In this document: in pieces, positions 8,659 to 17,669 of the stretch
Numbering within the stretch: the stretch's first letter is position 1
Layout: every line of letters starts with the position of its first letter
Assembly: GCA_023667395.1 (NCBI GenBank)
Contig: JAMPAC010000001.1
Location: 1-38,514, forward strand
DNA from: Blautia sp.
GTDB taxonomy: Bacteria; Bacillota; Clostridia; Lachnospirales; Lachnospiraceae
Direction of reading: 5' to 3'
DNA length: 38,514 bases
Translations under genes and position numbers: made by a program
Notes under the pieces: generated by a model
Told to the model about the DNA's origin: nothing
The model's database searches: none
Seen by the model: only the letters and a program-made list of their open reading frames with translations

Positions 8659-10260
8659 TCACAGATTTACGATATCCCTTGGTATCTTCTTAAAAGATAT
8701 ATTGTGCTTCTGCAATTCTTTGTCCGATATTGCGCACTGATCCGCATAGATGACATAGCTTTCAGCCTTTGTTTTGACCGTCCTCAAAAAAGTCCTGTCC
8801 AGGGTCGTAGGCACATCTTTTTCATAATAAAAGTAATATGCCACATCCCCGTCTGTTGCCAGAAAATATTGATTATCATCCTGCCCGGTATCAGGCAGCG
8901 GCTTCTTCGTTTCCGTATGCCATATGTATCCCCGGATACTCTGCAGATCCATGTCAGGATTCAGGGTGCCATTTTCAAGCATCAGCCGCTCGCCTAATTC
9001 ATAAAAGCTGAAACTTCCGCCTGTGCCTTCCACGGCGTTTTTGCCCTCCCCGTATCCATCGATCACCCTTTTCACACGTTCCGCAGTGATGCTGTCCGCA
9101 TAGTCTTCCCTCTCGATCAGGATAAATCTGCGGTTGCCGCCGTCCGCCTTGTTCATGTTGAGGACAGCATGAGCCGTGGTGCCGGAACCGGCAAAGGAAT
9201 CAAGGATCATATCGTCCTCATCTGTAATAATCCTTATGATTCGTTCAATCACATCGATTGGCTTCGGGTAATCAAAAACCTGTTTATTAAATATGGTTTT
9301 CACGTCTATCGATGCTTTCTTGTTTCCTTCGATATTAACCCATAAATTTCCAACCTGTTTCTTCCGTCCTTCTAAATAAAATTTCTGATAGACTTTCCAG
9401 CCTTCCCTGTCCTGTTTCCACTCAATTCGATTTTTCCTGACTAATTCTTCGTATGTTGCCAGTTGACAACGCCATCTGCTTTCATATCCGCCAGGGGAAA
9501 CAGGATATATTTGACTTCCATCTGGCGCCGATATCGGATAAAACATTGTAGGTCTATCCTCTCTCCTGTCCTCTCCACCGGTTTTTCTTAATGGCCTGAT
9601 CAGATATTGGCCATATTCATCTGCAAGATTATATATTTTTGCGCTTTCTTGATCAAATGGTAATCCAATAAAAGAAGTAAGACTGCTTTTTGCATAAACC
9701 AAAATATAATCTATTTCACTTGCAATAATAGTATTGCCTTGGCCTGTCGGTGTTCCTGTGTTCCTAATAATTTGGCTTTTAAAATTTCTCGATCCAAATA
9801 TTTCATCACATACCATTTTAAGCTGTGCCACTTCATTATCATCAATACTGATAAAAATTGCTCCATCCTCTGCCAACAATTTATGCAACAGTCTCAGCCT
9901 TGGATACATCATGCAGAGCCACTTATCATGGCGTGATAAATCTTCCCCCTCTTTTCCTACAACTTCCCCCAACCATTTCTTTATTTTAGGATCATTGACA
10001 TTATCGTTATAGACCCATCCCTCGTTTCCCGTATTATACGGCGGATCAATATAAATACACTTAATCCTTCCCGCATACTCCGGCAGCAAGGATTTCAATG
10101 CTTCCAGATTATCTCCATGAATAATTTTATTTTCACTTCCATTATCTTCAATATGCCGACCATTCAAGTCATAACTATACACTCTGTTCAATACACGATA
10201 GGGCACATCCATGTGATGGTTTATTACTTTTTCTTTTCCTATCCATTCTAATGTGGGCAT
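8659..10260 (-). CDS. mod: Type III DNA adenine-N6 methyltransferase Mod subunit
   Basis: The modification and specificity subunit of the type III system. The motif order is that of beta-class N6-adenine methyltransferases. The catalytic DPPYNTGN (motif IV) comes near residue 73 and the AdoMet-binding DSFAGSGTT (motif I) near 355, with the target-recognition region between them. The protein is 533 residues, on the short side for Mod. GGGAGG lies before the ATG, and a promoter at 10346-10374 gives a leader of about 80 nt. The first two thirds of the gene (above about 9250) look AT-rich, whereas the end and the following res look GC-richer. That suggests a recombined recognition domain. The target sequence cannot be predicted. 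Confidence 0.92.
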   Translation of the reverse strand: MPTLEWIGKEKVINHHMDVPYRVLNRVYSYDLNGRHIEDNGSENKIIHGDNLEALKSLLPEYAGRIKCIYIDPPYNTGNEGWVYNDNVNDPKIKKWLGEVVGKEGEDLSRHDKWLCMMYPRLRLLHKLLAEDGAIFISIDDNEVAQLKMVCDEIFGSRNFKSQIIRNTGTPTGQGNTIIASEIDYILVYAKSSLTSFIGLPFDQESAKIYNLADEYGQYLIRPLRKTGGEDRREDRPTMFYPISAPDGSQIYPVSPGGYESRWRCQLATYEELVRKNRIEWKQDREGWKVYQKFYLEGRKKQVGNLWVNIEGNKKASIDVKTIFNKQVFDYPKPIDVIERIIRIITDEDDMILDSFAGSGTTAHAVLNMNKADGGNRRFILIEREDYADSITAERVKRVIDGYGEGKNAVEGTGGSFSFYELGERLMLENGTLNPDMDLQSIRGYIWHTETKKPLPDTGQDDNQYFLATDGDVAYYFYYEKDVPTTLDRTFLRTVKTKAESYVIYADQCAISDKELQKHNISFKKIPRDIVNL

Positions 10261-10345
10261 TTTTCATCCTCCCAAGTACATTAACTCCTGCGTATATTGA
10301 ATCAGTCCGCATATTTTGCCCCGCTATTTTCATTTAGCACTTTCC

Positions 10346-10374
10346 ATTATAGCCTATTTCCCTAGATGCGGCAA
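10346..10374 (-). promoter_or_regulatory. Promoter of mod-res (and probably the defence block)
   Basis: On the minus strand TTGCCG (10369-10374) and a perfect TATAAT (10346-10351) are separated by 17 bp. Transcription would start near 10340, about 80 nt before the mod ATG. The first stem-loop of the palindromic cluster begins 6 bp upstream of the -35. Confidence 0.7.
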
Positions 10375-10379
10375 GCAAT

Positions 10380-10510
10380 GTTTCGGAATATCCTTTTGGG
10401 ATATTTCGAAACACACTCCCGCACCAAAGTGCGCTCGTTTTGCTTGTTGGGGACACCCCAAGCCCCGACAAAAATGTGTTCCACATTTTTGTGAACACAC
10501 CTTGCGGTGT
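10380..10510. other. Cluster of five stem-loops: candidate oriT or structured RNA
   Basis: Within 131 bp there are five inverted repeats: 10380-10412 (14-bp arms, one mismatch), 10420-10433 (CGCAC/GTGCG), 10442-10463 (GCTT-bulge-GGGG paired with CCCCAAGC), 10468-10492 (11-bp perfect arms ACAAAAATGTG/CACATTTTTGT) and 10497-10510 (ACACC/GGTGT). A competing pairing, TGTGTTC (10475-10481) with GAACACA (10493-10499), would exclude the fourth stem. Packed palindromes with short unpaired linkers resemble transfer origins of mobilisable elements, which would suit an element with no relaxase of its own. A structured RNA or replication site is also possible. Confidence 0.5.
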
Positions 10511-10751
10511 AGCTTTTGAACTGATAACTTTCTATTTTTTCAACCTTACCGAATCTCAGCCCACAAAAAATTTCTCATCTGTTCCGCAAATACTTGTAAC
10601 TGCTCTATGACCCCAAAATAATTTATGTTTCTTCAGGGGTTGACTCTCATCAAATATGCTTATTCTAAAAATATTCTCCTGAATATAAGCATCTACAATG
10701 TTTCCTGCTCATCTTATCTATCCTTTAACGGTTAATAACTTCAATAACAAA

Positions 10752-10787
10752 CAGGTCTGATGTTTTAAACTTTCTACATCAGACCTG
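10752..10787 (-). terminator. Terminator downstream of int
   Basis: The 12-bp arms CAGGTCTGATGT and ACATCAGACCTG are perfectly complementary around a 12-nt loop. On the minus strand TTTGTTATTG follows. It lies 46 nt past the int stop codon. Confidence 0.75.
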
Positions 10788-10832
10788 CCCGCTCAAATTA
10801 TTAGTAGTCAATTGCGCCTTTCCATATGTACT

Positions 10833-11921
10833 TTATTGATCACCTGTCCCATTTGCCGAATCACTCCACTGCCGGTCAAGCATCTCCGCCACTTTTTCCT
10901 GCTCCGACGGATATAAGTGCCCATAAGTGTTCAGTGTAATTTTAATATCCTTATGTCCCAGCCGCTCCTTAATGATCATCGGCTGCACACCTCTATGAAT
11001 CAGATACGCACAATGGGAATGCCTTACATCATGAACGCGAATCTTTTTCACTCCCGCCTTATCAGCATGATTCTTGATTACATGCTGCACTGCCTCCGGA
11101 ACAATCGGAAATATTCTCTCATCAGCAGGAATCTGATACAATGCATTCACATATGTCCTAATCTCCTCCGCTAAAAACTTTGGAATCACCACTGTCCTGA
11201 TTGACTCATCTGTCTTAGGCTTTGTAATCTCATCCTGTCCCTTATGCCGAAAGTATGTTTTCGTTATAGATATCGTATTCTTTACAAAATCAATATCAGC
11301 TTTTGTCAATGCCAGAGCCTCGCCAATCCTGCAGCCACTGTAAAAGAGAAGATCAAACAGCACATGATATCTGCTTCCACTTTCAAAAGTTGCAACAAAC
11401 TGATTGAACTCATCAATTGTCCAGAATTGTAATTGCTTCTTGTCAGCATCCGACTTGCCCATTCTTTTAACCTTGGCGCAGGGATTATCTTTTAACCCAT
11501 AAATCCTTGCAGCATGATTAAAGAGCGCCGTCAATTGATTCTGCAGCATCCGATTGTATGTTTCCTTAAAGCCAAGGTTACGAATACTGTTCTGCCATTG
11601 GATAATATCAGATGGTGAAATATGATCCAGCGCCTTATTGCCCAGGGTCGGAATGATATGATGTTCGATCATATATTTTTTATTCCTCACCGTGCGCTGT
11701 TTTAACTCCCCCTCTTTATCCCTGAAATAAATATCCACAAAGTCTGCCAGCTTCATATTCATATCTGTCTTAGAAGCAAGCTGCATGGAATGTTCCCACT
11801 CCAGCGCTTCCTTTTTAGTGGCAAATCCCCGTTTTTTCTTGTGTTTCTTTTGACCCTGCCAATCTTCCACCCAAATCTGTGAGGTCCATGTACCTTTTTC
11901 AGAATCTTTTGATACCGCCAT
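10833..11921 (-). CDS. int: Tyrosine recombinase (site-specific integrase)
   Basis: A tyrosine integrase of the Tn916/phage type. It has an N-terminal arm-binding domain (about 1-55), a SAM-like core-binding domain (about 60-165) and a catalytic domain. The catalytic residues are visible: Arg in GCRIGEAL near 200, His and Arg in HDVRHSH near 300, His in LGHKDI and Tyr in NTYGHLYP. The ATG at 11921 was chosen because the upstream extension begins with TTG inside the G-rich ribosome-binding region. It probably integrates and excises the element at the tuf 3' end, since its gene lies on the tuf-proximal side of the element. Its ribosome-binding area contains a run of eight G (C at 11927-11934). 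An excisionase-like gene lies 19 nt upstream. Confidence 0.93.
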   Translation of the reverse strand: MAVSKDSEKGTWTSQIWVEDWQGQKKHKKKRGFATKKEALEWEHSMQLASKTDMNMKLADFVDIYFRDKEGELKQRTVRNKKYMIEHHIIPTLGNKALDHISPSDIIQWQNSIRNLGFKETYNRMLQNQLTALFNHAARIYGLKDNPCAKVKRMGKSDADKKQLQFWTIDEFNQFVATFESGSRYHVLFDLLFYSGCRIGEALALTKADIDFVKNTISITKTYFRHKGQDEITKPKTDESIRTVVIPKFLAEEIRTYVNALYQIPADERIFPIVPEAVQHVIKNHADKAGVKKIRVHDVRHSHCAYLIHRGVQPMIIKERLGHKDIKITLNTYGHLYPSEQEKVAEMLDRQWSDSANGTGDQ

Positions 11922-11940
11922 CCTGTCCCCCCCCAATATC

Positions 11941-12123
11941 TTATTTTCTTATATAGAATCTTTCGTTCCAATATGTCCTTGGTATTTTAGCCCGAATTGT
12001 CATATATCCTGCCGTCTGCAGCTCCAAATTAAGTTGTCGGATAATGCGGTATGCCGCCGGTTTAGATATATCCAATTCTTCCATGACATCCTCGACCGTC
12101 ATCATATAATTTGTTTTTCTCAT
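11941..12123 (-). CDS. Small helix-turn-helix DNA-binding protein, excisionase-like
   Basis: A 60-residue basic protein. Its first half, TVEDVMEELDISKPAAYRIIRQL, looks like a winged or MerR-like helix-turn-helix that recognises DNA. Its size, basic C-terminus and place immediately upstream of int fit a recombination directionality factor (Xis). ATG at 12123 is preceded by GGAGGG. It could alternatively be a small transcription regulator. Read divergently from the XRE gene at 12311, it shares a 187-bp regulatory region with it. Confidence 0.7.
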   Translation of the reverse strand: MRKTNYMMTVEDVMEELDISKPAAYRIIRQLNLELQTAGYMTIRAKIPRTYWNERFYIRK

Positions 12124-12310
12124 TCAACCCTCCTTTCCATTGTTCCGTATTACGAGTTGCGTATTCGTAGCATCTTTATTGCATTACTTGTTTCGTAATT
12201 TGTCAACGAGTTATTTAATTTTACCGTAATAGTACGAATCGCATATCTTTTTATCCAGTGTTATAATTGTAGACAGGAATTTATCAGTTTTGAGAAAGGG
12301 ATTCTTGTTC
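12124..12310. promoter_or_regulatory. Divergent control region between xis and the XRE repressor
   Basis: This AT-rich region separates the divergent genes. For the plus strand an extended -10 (TG-T-TATAAT, 12259-12267) precedes the XRE start. Two related half sites in opposite orientation, TGCGTATTCGTA and TACGAATCGCAT, flank the middle and could be operator sites for the XRE protein. No strong minus-strand promoter for xis-int was identified. Confidence 0.45.
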
Positions 12311-12511
12311 ATGGGATACGGAAAAAACTTGAAAGAAATCTTAGATCGAAAAAATATGACGGTAAAAGAACTTGCCCGCCGTGCCGGTATTGCACCGACG
12401 ACAATATATTCTATTATTCAAAGGGATGCGGCCATACGCTTTGACACAGCTCTCAAAATATCTAATATCCTTGATATTCCTATTGATTCCATATGCAAAG
12501 ATAATCCCTAG
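12311..12511 (+). CDS. XRE-family repressor, ended by an in-frame amber codon
   Basis: The product is a 66-residue XRE/Cro helix-turn-helix protein. NLKEILDRKNMTVKELARRAG and APTTIYSIIQ span helices 1 to 3, and the dimer part ends near DIPIDSICKDNP. The ATG at 12311 is preceded by AAAGGGA; the frame opens earlier at a TTG (12290). It is the likely master repressor of the element, read divergently from xis-int. The frame stops at TAG (12509-12511), yet the same frame stays open for another 87 codons that look coding (see 12512-12775). The gene is therefore probably a nonsense-truncated 154-residue regulator. The DNA-binding part is intact and might still function. Confidence 0.75.
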   Translation: MGYGKNLKEILDRKNMTVKELARRAGIAPTTIYSIIQRDAAIRFDTALKISNILDIPIDSICKDNP

Positions 12512-12775
12512 GACGATATTGAAACTTTACCGGCACTTCCATCTGACAGTGAAAAATGGAATATTGACATCCATAAAAACAGTTATATATCAGACCGCAC
12601 CGCCCGCATCCTAAAAAAATTTGATTATACGGAGCTGCCTATGGTTGATGAATTGATTGCCGATTTATATGTGTTAGATGATGCGACCAGACGTGATTTG
12701 TTTGAATATATTAAGATACTGAAGAAAAATCATACTTCTCCTGAAAGAGCAGCGGATTTAAAAGACATAAAGTAG
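12512..12775 (+). pseudogene. C-terminal part of the XRE regulator beyond the amber codon
   Basis: Directly after the TAG at 12509-12511 the same frame runs for 87 codons to a TAG at 12773-12775. It is charged and helical in character, with segments such as YISDRTARILKKFDY, LPMVDELIADLYVLDD and RRDLFEYIKILKK. This looks like the C-terminal domain of a longer XRE repressor. There is no ribosome-binding site for independent translation near the break. Read-through, suppression or a simple null mutation are all possible. Confidence 0.65.
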
Positions 12776-12800
12776 CACGTCGAGATAAAAATAAAGTATC

Positions 12801-12820
12801 GTAGCCATTTTGTAGCCACT
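12801..12820. repeat. Paired heptamer direct repeat, right end of the tuf element
   Basis: GTAGCCA-TTTT-GTAGCCA followed by CT, matching 321-340 except for one base. Its second heptamer is part of the hairpin at 12814-12839. Confidence 0.6.
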
Positions 12821-12839
12821 TTAGTTCTCTAAAGTGGCT
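12814..12839 (+). terminator. Hairpin after the XRE gene
   Basis: Perfect 11-bp arms AGCCACTTTAG/CTAAAGTGGCT surround a 4-nt loop. Only a short TT follows on the plus strand, so it is a weak terminator candidate. It may instead belong to the attachment-site architecture. Confidence 0.45.
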
Positions 12840-12850
12840 TTCCACGTAAA

Positions 12851-12880
12851 AAGGCTTTCGGAAAAACCCCCGAAAGCCTT
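12851..12880 (-). terminator. Terminator of the rpsL-rpsG-fusA-tuf operon
   Basis: The arms AAGGCTTTCGG and CCGAAAGCCTT surround an 8-nt loop. On the minus strand TTTTT follows. It lies 22 nt past the tuf stop codon and is mirrored at 113-138. Confidence 0.85.
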
Positions 12881-12902
12881 GATTTTACTGAATTAATTAC
12901 AA

Positions 12903-14093
12903 TTACTCAATGATAGAAGCAACCCTACCAGACCCTACAGTCCTGCCACCCTCACGAATAGCAAACGTCAGACCCTGCTCCATAGCGATAGGATGGATCA
13001 ACTCGATAGTCATCTCTACGTTATCGCCAGGCATACACATCTCGGTACCCTCGGGCAGTGCACAAACGCCGGTAACGTCGGTTGTTCTGAAGTAGAACTG
13101 AGGACGGTAGTTGTTGAAGAAAGGTGTATGACGGCCACCCTCATCCTTGGTCAGGACGTAAACCTGCGCGGTAAACTTTGTGTGGCAGGTAACAGTGCCG
13201 GGCTTTGCGAGAACCTGTCCTCTTTCGATCTCTGTTCTCTGGACACCACGCAGCAGTGCGCCGATGTTATCACCAGCCTGTGCCTGATCAAGCATTTTGC
13301 GGAACATCTCAATACCGGTTACGACAGTCTTCTTGGTCTCTTCCCTGATACCGATGATCTCCACTTCCTCGTTCAGCTTCAGTGTACCACGCTCTACACG
13401 GCCGGTAGCAACAGTGCCACGACCGGTAATGGTGAATACGTCCTCTACAGGCATCAGGAAAGGCTTGTCAGTATCACGCTGAGGATCGGGAATGTAGGTA
13501 TCCACGGTCTCCATCAGTTCCATGATCTTATCGCCCCACTCGCCGCTGGGATCTTCCAGAGCTTTCAGAGCGGAACCCTTGATAATGGGACAGTCATTGA
13601 AGCCATACTCCTCCAGCTGCTCAACAACTTCCATCTCAACCAACTCAAGGATATCGTCATCAACATCAGGGCTGTCGCACTTGTTCAGGAATACAACGAT
13701 ATAAGGAACGCCTACCTGACGAGCCAGAAGGATATGCTCCTTGGTCTGAGCCATAACGCCGTCGGTAGCAGCTACAACCAGGATAGCGCCATCCATCTGA
13801 GCAGCGCCGGTGATCATGTTCTTTACATAGTCAGCATGGCCGGGGCAGTCAACATGTGCATAATGTCTCTTCTCGGTCTGGTACTCTACGTGTGCGGTAG
13901 AAATGGTGATACCACGCTCTCTCTCTTCAGGAGCCTTATCAATGTTCTCGAAATCTACTTTCTCGTTACCTGCTACTCTCTCAGCCAGAACCTTGGTGAT
14001 CGCAGCTGTCAGGGTTGTCTTGCCATGATCCACGTGACCAATGGTACCAATGTTACAATGGGGCTTTGTTCTGTCAAATTTAGCTTTAGCCAT
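12903..14093 (-). CDS. tuf: Elongation factor Tu
   Basis: The GTPase that delivers aminoacyl-tRNA to the ribosome. All G motifs are present ([20 protein letters not shown]) and the 396-residue length is standard. GGAGG precedes the ATG. It is last in the str operon and also has its own promoter at 14190-14218. The leader between that promoter and the ATG holds an inverted repeat GAAGCGC/GCGCTTC. Its last codons are the integration target: positions 12903-12956 have a synonymously diverged twin at 163-216. The extreme 3' end was therefore probably supplied by the integrated element. Confidence 0.98.
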   Translation of the reverse strand: MAKAKFDRTKPHCNIGTIGHVDHGKTTLTAAITKVLAERVAGNEKVDFENIDKAPEERERGITISTAHVEYQTEKRHYAHVDCPGHADYVKNMITGAAQMDGAILVVAATDGVMAQTKEHILLARQVGVPYIVVFLNKCDSPDVDDDILELVEMEVVEQLEEYGFNDCPIIKGSALKALEDPSGEWGDKIMELMETVDTYIPDPQRDTDKPFLMPVEDVFTITGRGTVATGRVERGTLKLNEEVEIIGIREETKKTVVTGIEMFRKMLDQAQAGDNIGALLRGVQRTEIERGQVLAKPGTVTCHTKFTAQVYVLTKDEGGRHTPFFNNYRPQFYFRTTDVTGVCALPEGTEMCMPGDNVEMTIELIHPIAMEQGLTFAIREGGRTVGSGRVASIIE

Positions 14094-14189
14094 TATTGAA
14101 ATCCTCCTTAACTAATAAAACATATTGTTATTTTTTCCTCGCCGAAGCGCATTTACGCACACTCGGCGCTTCATAACTCGGCTACTCCC

Positions 14190-14218
14190 ATTATATGGAA
14201 TATACCGGATTTTTTCAA
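14190..14218 (-). promoter_or_regulatory. Internal promoter for tuf
   Basis: On the minus strand TTGAAA (14213-14218) and TATAAT (14190-14195) have a 17-bp spacer. It lies between fusA and tuf and would give a leader of about 90 nt. A separate palindrome AGAATACA/TGTATTCT lies upstream at 14240-14257; it has no T-run and is not a typical terminator. Confidence 0.75.
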
Positions 14219-14303
14219 GCTGTTTTTTACTTTTTCGGAAGAATACATGTGTATTCTTTCACGAACCTGGTAAATCTTAATCGCGTTCTTTGTTATTCTA
14301 AAT

Positions 14304-16469
14304 TTACTTGGTTCCTTTTGCAGCCAGGACTTTCTCCTGGACACTCTTGGGAACGGGCTCATACTTTTCAAAGAACATGGAGTAGTTGCCGCGACCCTGC
14401 GTCCTGGAACGGAGATCTGTGGAATAACCGAACATCTCGGCAAGGGGAACGAACGCGCGAACCATCTTGCCTCCGCCGATATCCTCCATGCCTTCCACAC
14501 GTCCACGGCGGGAATTCAGGTCGCCGATCACGTCGCCCATATATTCCTCAGGCATGGTGACTTCCACTTTCATGATGGGTTCCAGCAGCACAGGAGCCGC
14601 TTTCTGCATGGCATCCTTGAAAGCCATGGAACCTGCAATGTGGAATGCCATCTCAGAGGAGTCAACCTCATGATAGGAACCGTCAAATACATTTGCGTGA
14701 ACGCCCAGTACGGGGAATCCGCCAAGGATACCTGCCTGCGCAGCCTCCCTGATGCCTTCGCCAACCGCCGGGATATATTCCTTGGGAATGGAACCGCCCA
14801 CCACGGTGGACTCGAACAGCAGTACAGGGGGCTCGTTGATCAGGATATTTGCCTTGGGATCAAACTCAAACTTCTCACAGTTCGCCTCCAGGGGCTCAAA
14901 TTTCACTTTACAATGACCATACTGGCCGCGGCCTCCGGTCTGCTTTGCATACTTGGAATCCACTTCCACAGCCTTGGTAAACGCTTCCTTGTACGCAACC
15001 TGGGGCGCGCCCACGTTAGCCTCTACCTTAAACTCGCGGAGCAGACGGTCAACGATGATCTCCAGATGAAGTTCACCCATACCTGCGATAATGGTCTGTC
15101 CTGTCTCCTGATTGGTGTGTGCACGGAATGTAGGATCCTCCTCCGCCAGCTTTGCAAGAGCCTCGCTCATCTTACCCTGGCCTGCCTTGGTCTTGGGCTC
15201 GATAGCAAGTTCGATAACGGGCTCGGGGAATTCCATGGACTCCAGGATCACAGGATGCTGGTCATCACAGATAGTATCGCCTGTGGTGGTGAATTTAAAA
15301 CCAACCGCTGCCGCAATATCACCGGAATAAACCTTATCCAACTCCGCACGCTTATTGGCATGCATCTGAAGGATACGTCCCACACGCTCTTTCTTATCTT
15401 TCGTCGCGTTCAACACATAGGATCCGGAATTCATGGTACCGGAATATACACGGAAGAACGCAAGCTTTCCTACGAAAGGATCCGCCATGATCTTGAATGC
15501 CAGCGCGGCAAAGGGCTCGTCATCGGATGAATGTTTCTCCACCTCGTTGCCGTTCAGATCGACACCCTTGATAGCAGGGATATCTGTAGGAGCGGGCATA
15601 TACTCAAGGATCGCGTCCAGAAGCTTCTGAACACCCTTATTGCGGTACGCGGAACCGCAGCATACGGGCACCGCCGTACACTCGCAAGTCGCCTTACGCA
15701 GGACTTTCTTCAATTCCTCTACGGAAGGCTCTTCGCCCTCCAGGTACATCATCGTAAGATCATCGTCCAGTTCGCAGATCTTCTCGATCATCTCACCGCG
15801 GTACAGTTCTGCATCATCTTTCATATCTCCGAGGTCATCGGATACAGTGATGTCCTCGCCCTTATCATCATTATAGATGTAAGCTTTCATCTCGAACAGA
15901 TCGATAATGCCTTTGAAATCATCTTCTTTTCCAATAGGAAGCTGTAGGATAATGGCATTTTTACCAAGTCTTGTTCTGATCTGATCTACTGCGCCATAGA
16001 AATTCGCGCCCAAGATGTCCATCTTGTTGATGAACGCCATACGGGGTACGTTGTAGGTATCAGCCTGACGCCAGACGTTCTCGGACTGGGGCTCTACGCC
16101 GCCCTTTGCACAGAAGACGCCCACGGCGCCGTCCAGTACGCGAAGGGAACGCTCTACTTCGACAGTAAAATCAACGTGGCCAGGAGTGTCAATGATATTG
16201 ATACGATGCTCCAGCGCGCCTTCCATGGGCTTGGTCTCTTTTTCCAGAGTCCAATGGCAGGTCGTAGCCGCTGAAGTGATGGTAATGCCTCTTTCCTGCT
16301 CCTGCTCCATCCAGTCCATGGTGGCAGTGCCTTCATGAGTATCACCGATCTTGTAGTTCACACCAGTATAATACAGGATACGCTCGGTCAATGTGGTCTT
16401 GCCAGCATCGATATGGGCCATGATCCCGATATTCCTGGTTCTCTCTAACGGATATTCTCTTCCAGCCAA
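14304..16469 (-). CDS. fusA: Elongation factor G
   Basis: The translocation GTPase, 721 residues. G motifs near the N-terminus ([21 protein letters not shown]) and the domain IV/V sequences ([31 protein letters not shown]) are clear. GGAGG precedes the ATG. It is longer than typical EF-G (about 690-705). Part of the excess is an insert of roughly 15 residues around 530-545 in domain IV, between KFEP and FESTVVGG, a place where most homologues are shorter. It is third in the rpsL-rpsG-fusA-tuf operon. Confidence 0.98.
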   Translation of the reverse strand: MAGREYPLERTRNIGIMAHIDAGKTTLTERILYYTGVNYKIGDTHEGTATMDWMEQEQERGITITSAATTCHWTLEKETKPMEGALEHRINIIDTPGHVDFTVEVERSLRVLDGAVGVFCAKGGVEPQSENVWRQADTYNVPRMAFINKMDILGANFYGAVDQIRTRLGKNAIILQLPIGKEDDFKGIIDLFEMKAYIYNDDKGEDITVSDDLGDMKDDAELYRGEMIEKICELDDDLTMMYLEGEEPSVEELKKVLRKATCECTAVPVCCGSAYRNKGVQKLLDAILEYMPAPTDIPAIKGVDLNGNEVEKHSSDDEPFAALAFKIMADPFVGKLAFFRVYSGTMNSGSYVLNATKDKKERVGRILQMHANKRAELDKVYSGDIAAAVGFKFTTTGDTICDDQHPVILESMEFPEPVIELAIEPKTKAGQGKMSEALAKLAEEDPTFRAHTNQETGQTIIAGMGELHLEIIVDRLLREFKVEANVGAPQVAYKEAFTKAVEVDSKYAKQTGGRGQYGHCKVKFEPLEANCEKFEFDPKANILINEPPVLLFESTVVGGSIPKEYIPAVGEGIREAAQAGILGGFPVLGVHANVFDGSYHEVDSSEMAFHIAGSMAFKDAMQKAAPVLLEPIMKVEVTMPEEYMGDVIGDLNSRRGRVEGMEDIGGGKMVRAFVPLAEMFGYSTDLRSRTQGRGNYSMFFEKYEPVPKSVQEKVLAAKGTK

Positions 16470-16517
16470 GATTTTTTCCTCCTAACTTATTTTTAAAACA
16501 TATCAGCGCTGCTGCGC

Positions 16518-17024
<507 letters not shown>

Positions 17025-17136
17025 TCATCGGTACTCACATGTGTTTCCCCAAGTGTTCGTGCTGTATATCTGTATGACAGAATTCCAACACTTTCTTAGT
17101 TTCGTTCAGATTTGTCCCGAATCTCCTTTGAAGCAA

Positions 17137-17562
17137 TTATTTCTTCTTTACTTCCTTGGGTCTCTTAGCGCCGTACTTGGAACGGGCCTGCTTTCTGTTC
17201 GATACGCCTGCGGTATCAAGGGTACCACGGATAATGTGATACCTTACGCCGGGCAGATCCTTTACTCTGCCGCCGCGGATCAAAACAACGCTGTGCTCCT
17301 GCAGATTGTGTCCTTCACCGGGGATATAGCTTGTAACCTCGATTCCGTTGGAAAGACGTACTCTGGCGATCTTTCTAAGAGCTGAGTTAGGCTTTTTGGG
17401 AGTGTCAGTCTTTACAGCGGTACACACGCCGCGCTTCTGGGGAGCGGATACATTGGTCGCCTTCTTGTGAAGGGAATTGTACCCTCTCTGGAGAGCAGGC
17501 GCTGTGGACTTCTTTGCTGATGTCTGACGTCCTTTTCTTACTAACTGGTTAAATGTTGGCAT
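17137..17562 (-). CDS. rpsL: 30S ribosomal protein S12
   Basis: A decoding-centre protein, 141 residues. The conserved streptomycin-region lysines ([11 protein letters not shown] and [11 protein letters not shown]) are wild type, so no classical streptomycin-resistance substitution is seen. AGAGGTGA precedes the ATG. It is the first gene of the str operon, driven by the promoter at 17650-17678. The ribosomal protein L7Ae-like gene often found upstream of rpsL in Firmicutes is absent here. Confidence 0.97.
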   Translation of the reverse strand: MPTFNQLVRKGRQTSAKKSTAPALQRGYNSLHKKATNVSAPQKRGVCTAVKTDTPKKPNSALRKIARVRLSNGIEVTSYIPGEGHNLQEHSVVLIRGGRVKDLPGVRYHIIRGTLDTAGVSNRKQARSKYGAKRPKEVKKK

Positions 17563-17625
17563 TCTGTTTCACCTCTTTCTAAATTGTACTGTGGTTATCC
17601 GCACACGGCTTTGCTCACAAAAAAA

Positions 17626-17669
17626 GGGCATCCGCACGCATGCTTTATTAGTATAGCCGCTTACGGATG
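17626..17669 (-). terminator. Terminator of rmlD overlapping the rpsL promoter
   Basis: On the minus strand GCATCCG (17663-17669), lying in the rpsL promoter spacer, can pair with CGGATGC just before CCTTTTTTT. Only transcripts reading through from rmlD would contain both arms. Transcripts starting at the rpsL promoter lack the left arm and would escape termination. Confidence 0.55.

Larger units (their letters stand above)
10261..10832. other. Noncoding region between int and mod
   Basis: No credible protein gene is present in these 572 nt. They hold the mod promoter (10346-10374), a cluster of five stem-loops (10380-10510), about 240 nt of AT-rich sequence with no clear signal, and the int terminator (10752-10787). 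A 67-codon plus-strand frame at 10316-10519 runs through the palindromes and has no recognisable family. Confidence 0.7.

Noticed and set aside
10316-10519. Plus-strand 67-codon open frame between mod and int
   Set aside because: It runs through the palindrome cluster and across the mod promoter, and has no recognisable protein family.
10640-10666. Plus-strand promoter TTGACT...TATTCT
   Set aside because: The spacer is only 15 bp and no plus-strand gene follows.
1-12902. tRNA gene as the integration target, or a CRISPR array
   Set aside because: No tRNA-like sequence is seen at either boundary, where the duplicated sequence is clearly tuf. No regularly spaced repeat series is present anywhere in the window.
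12993-14099. Long plus-strand frame antisense to tuf
   Set aside because: It is a mirror of the strongly biased tuf codons. Similar long antisense frames lie opposite rpoB, rpoC and fusA.
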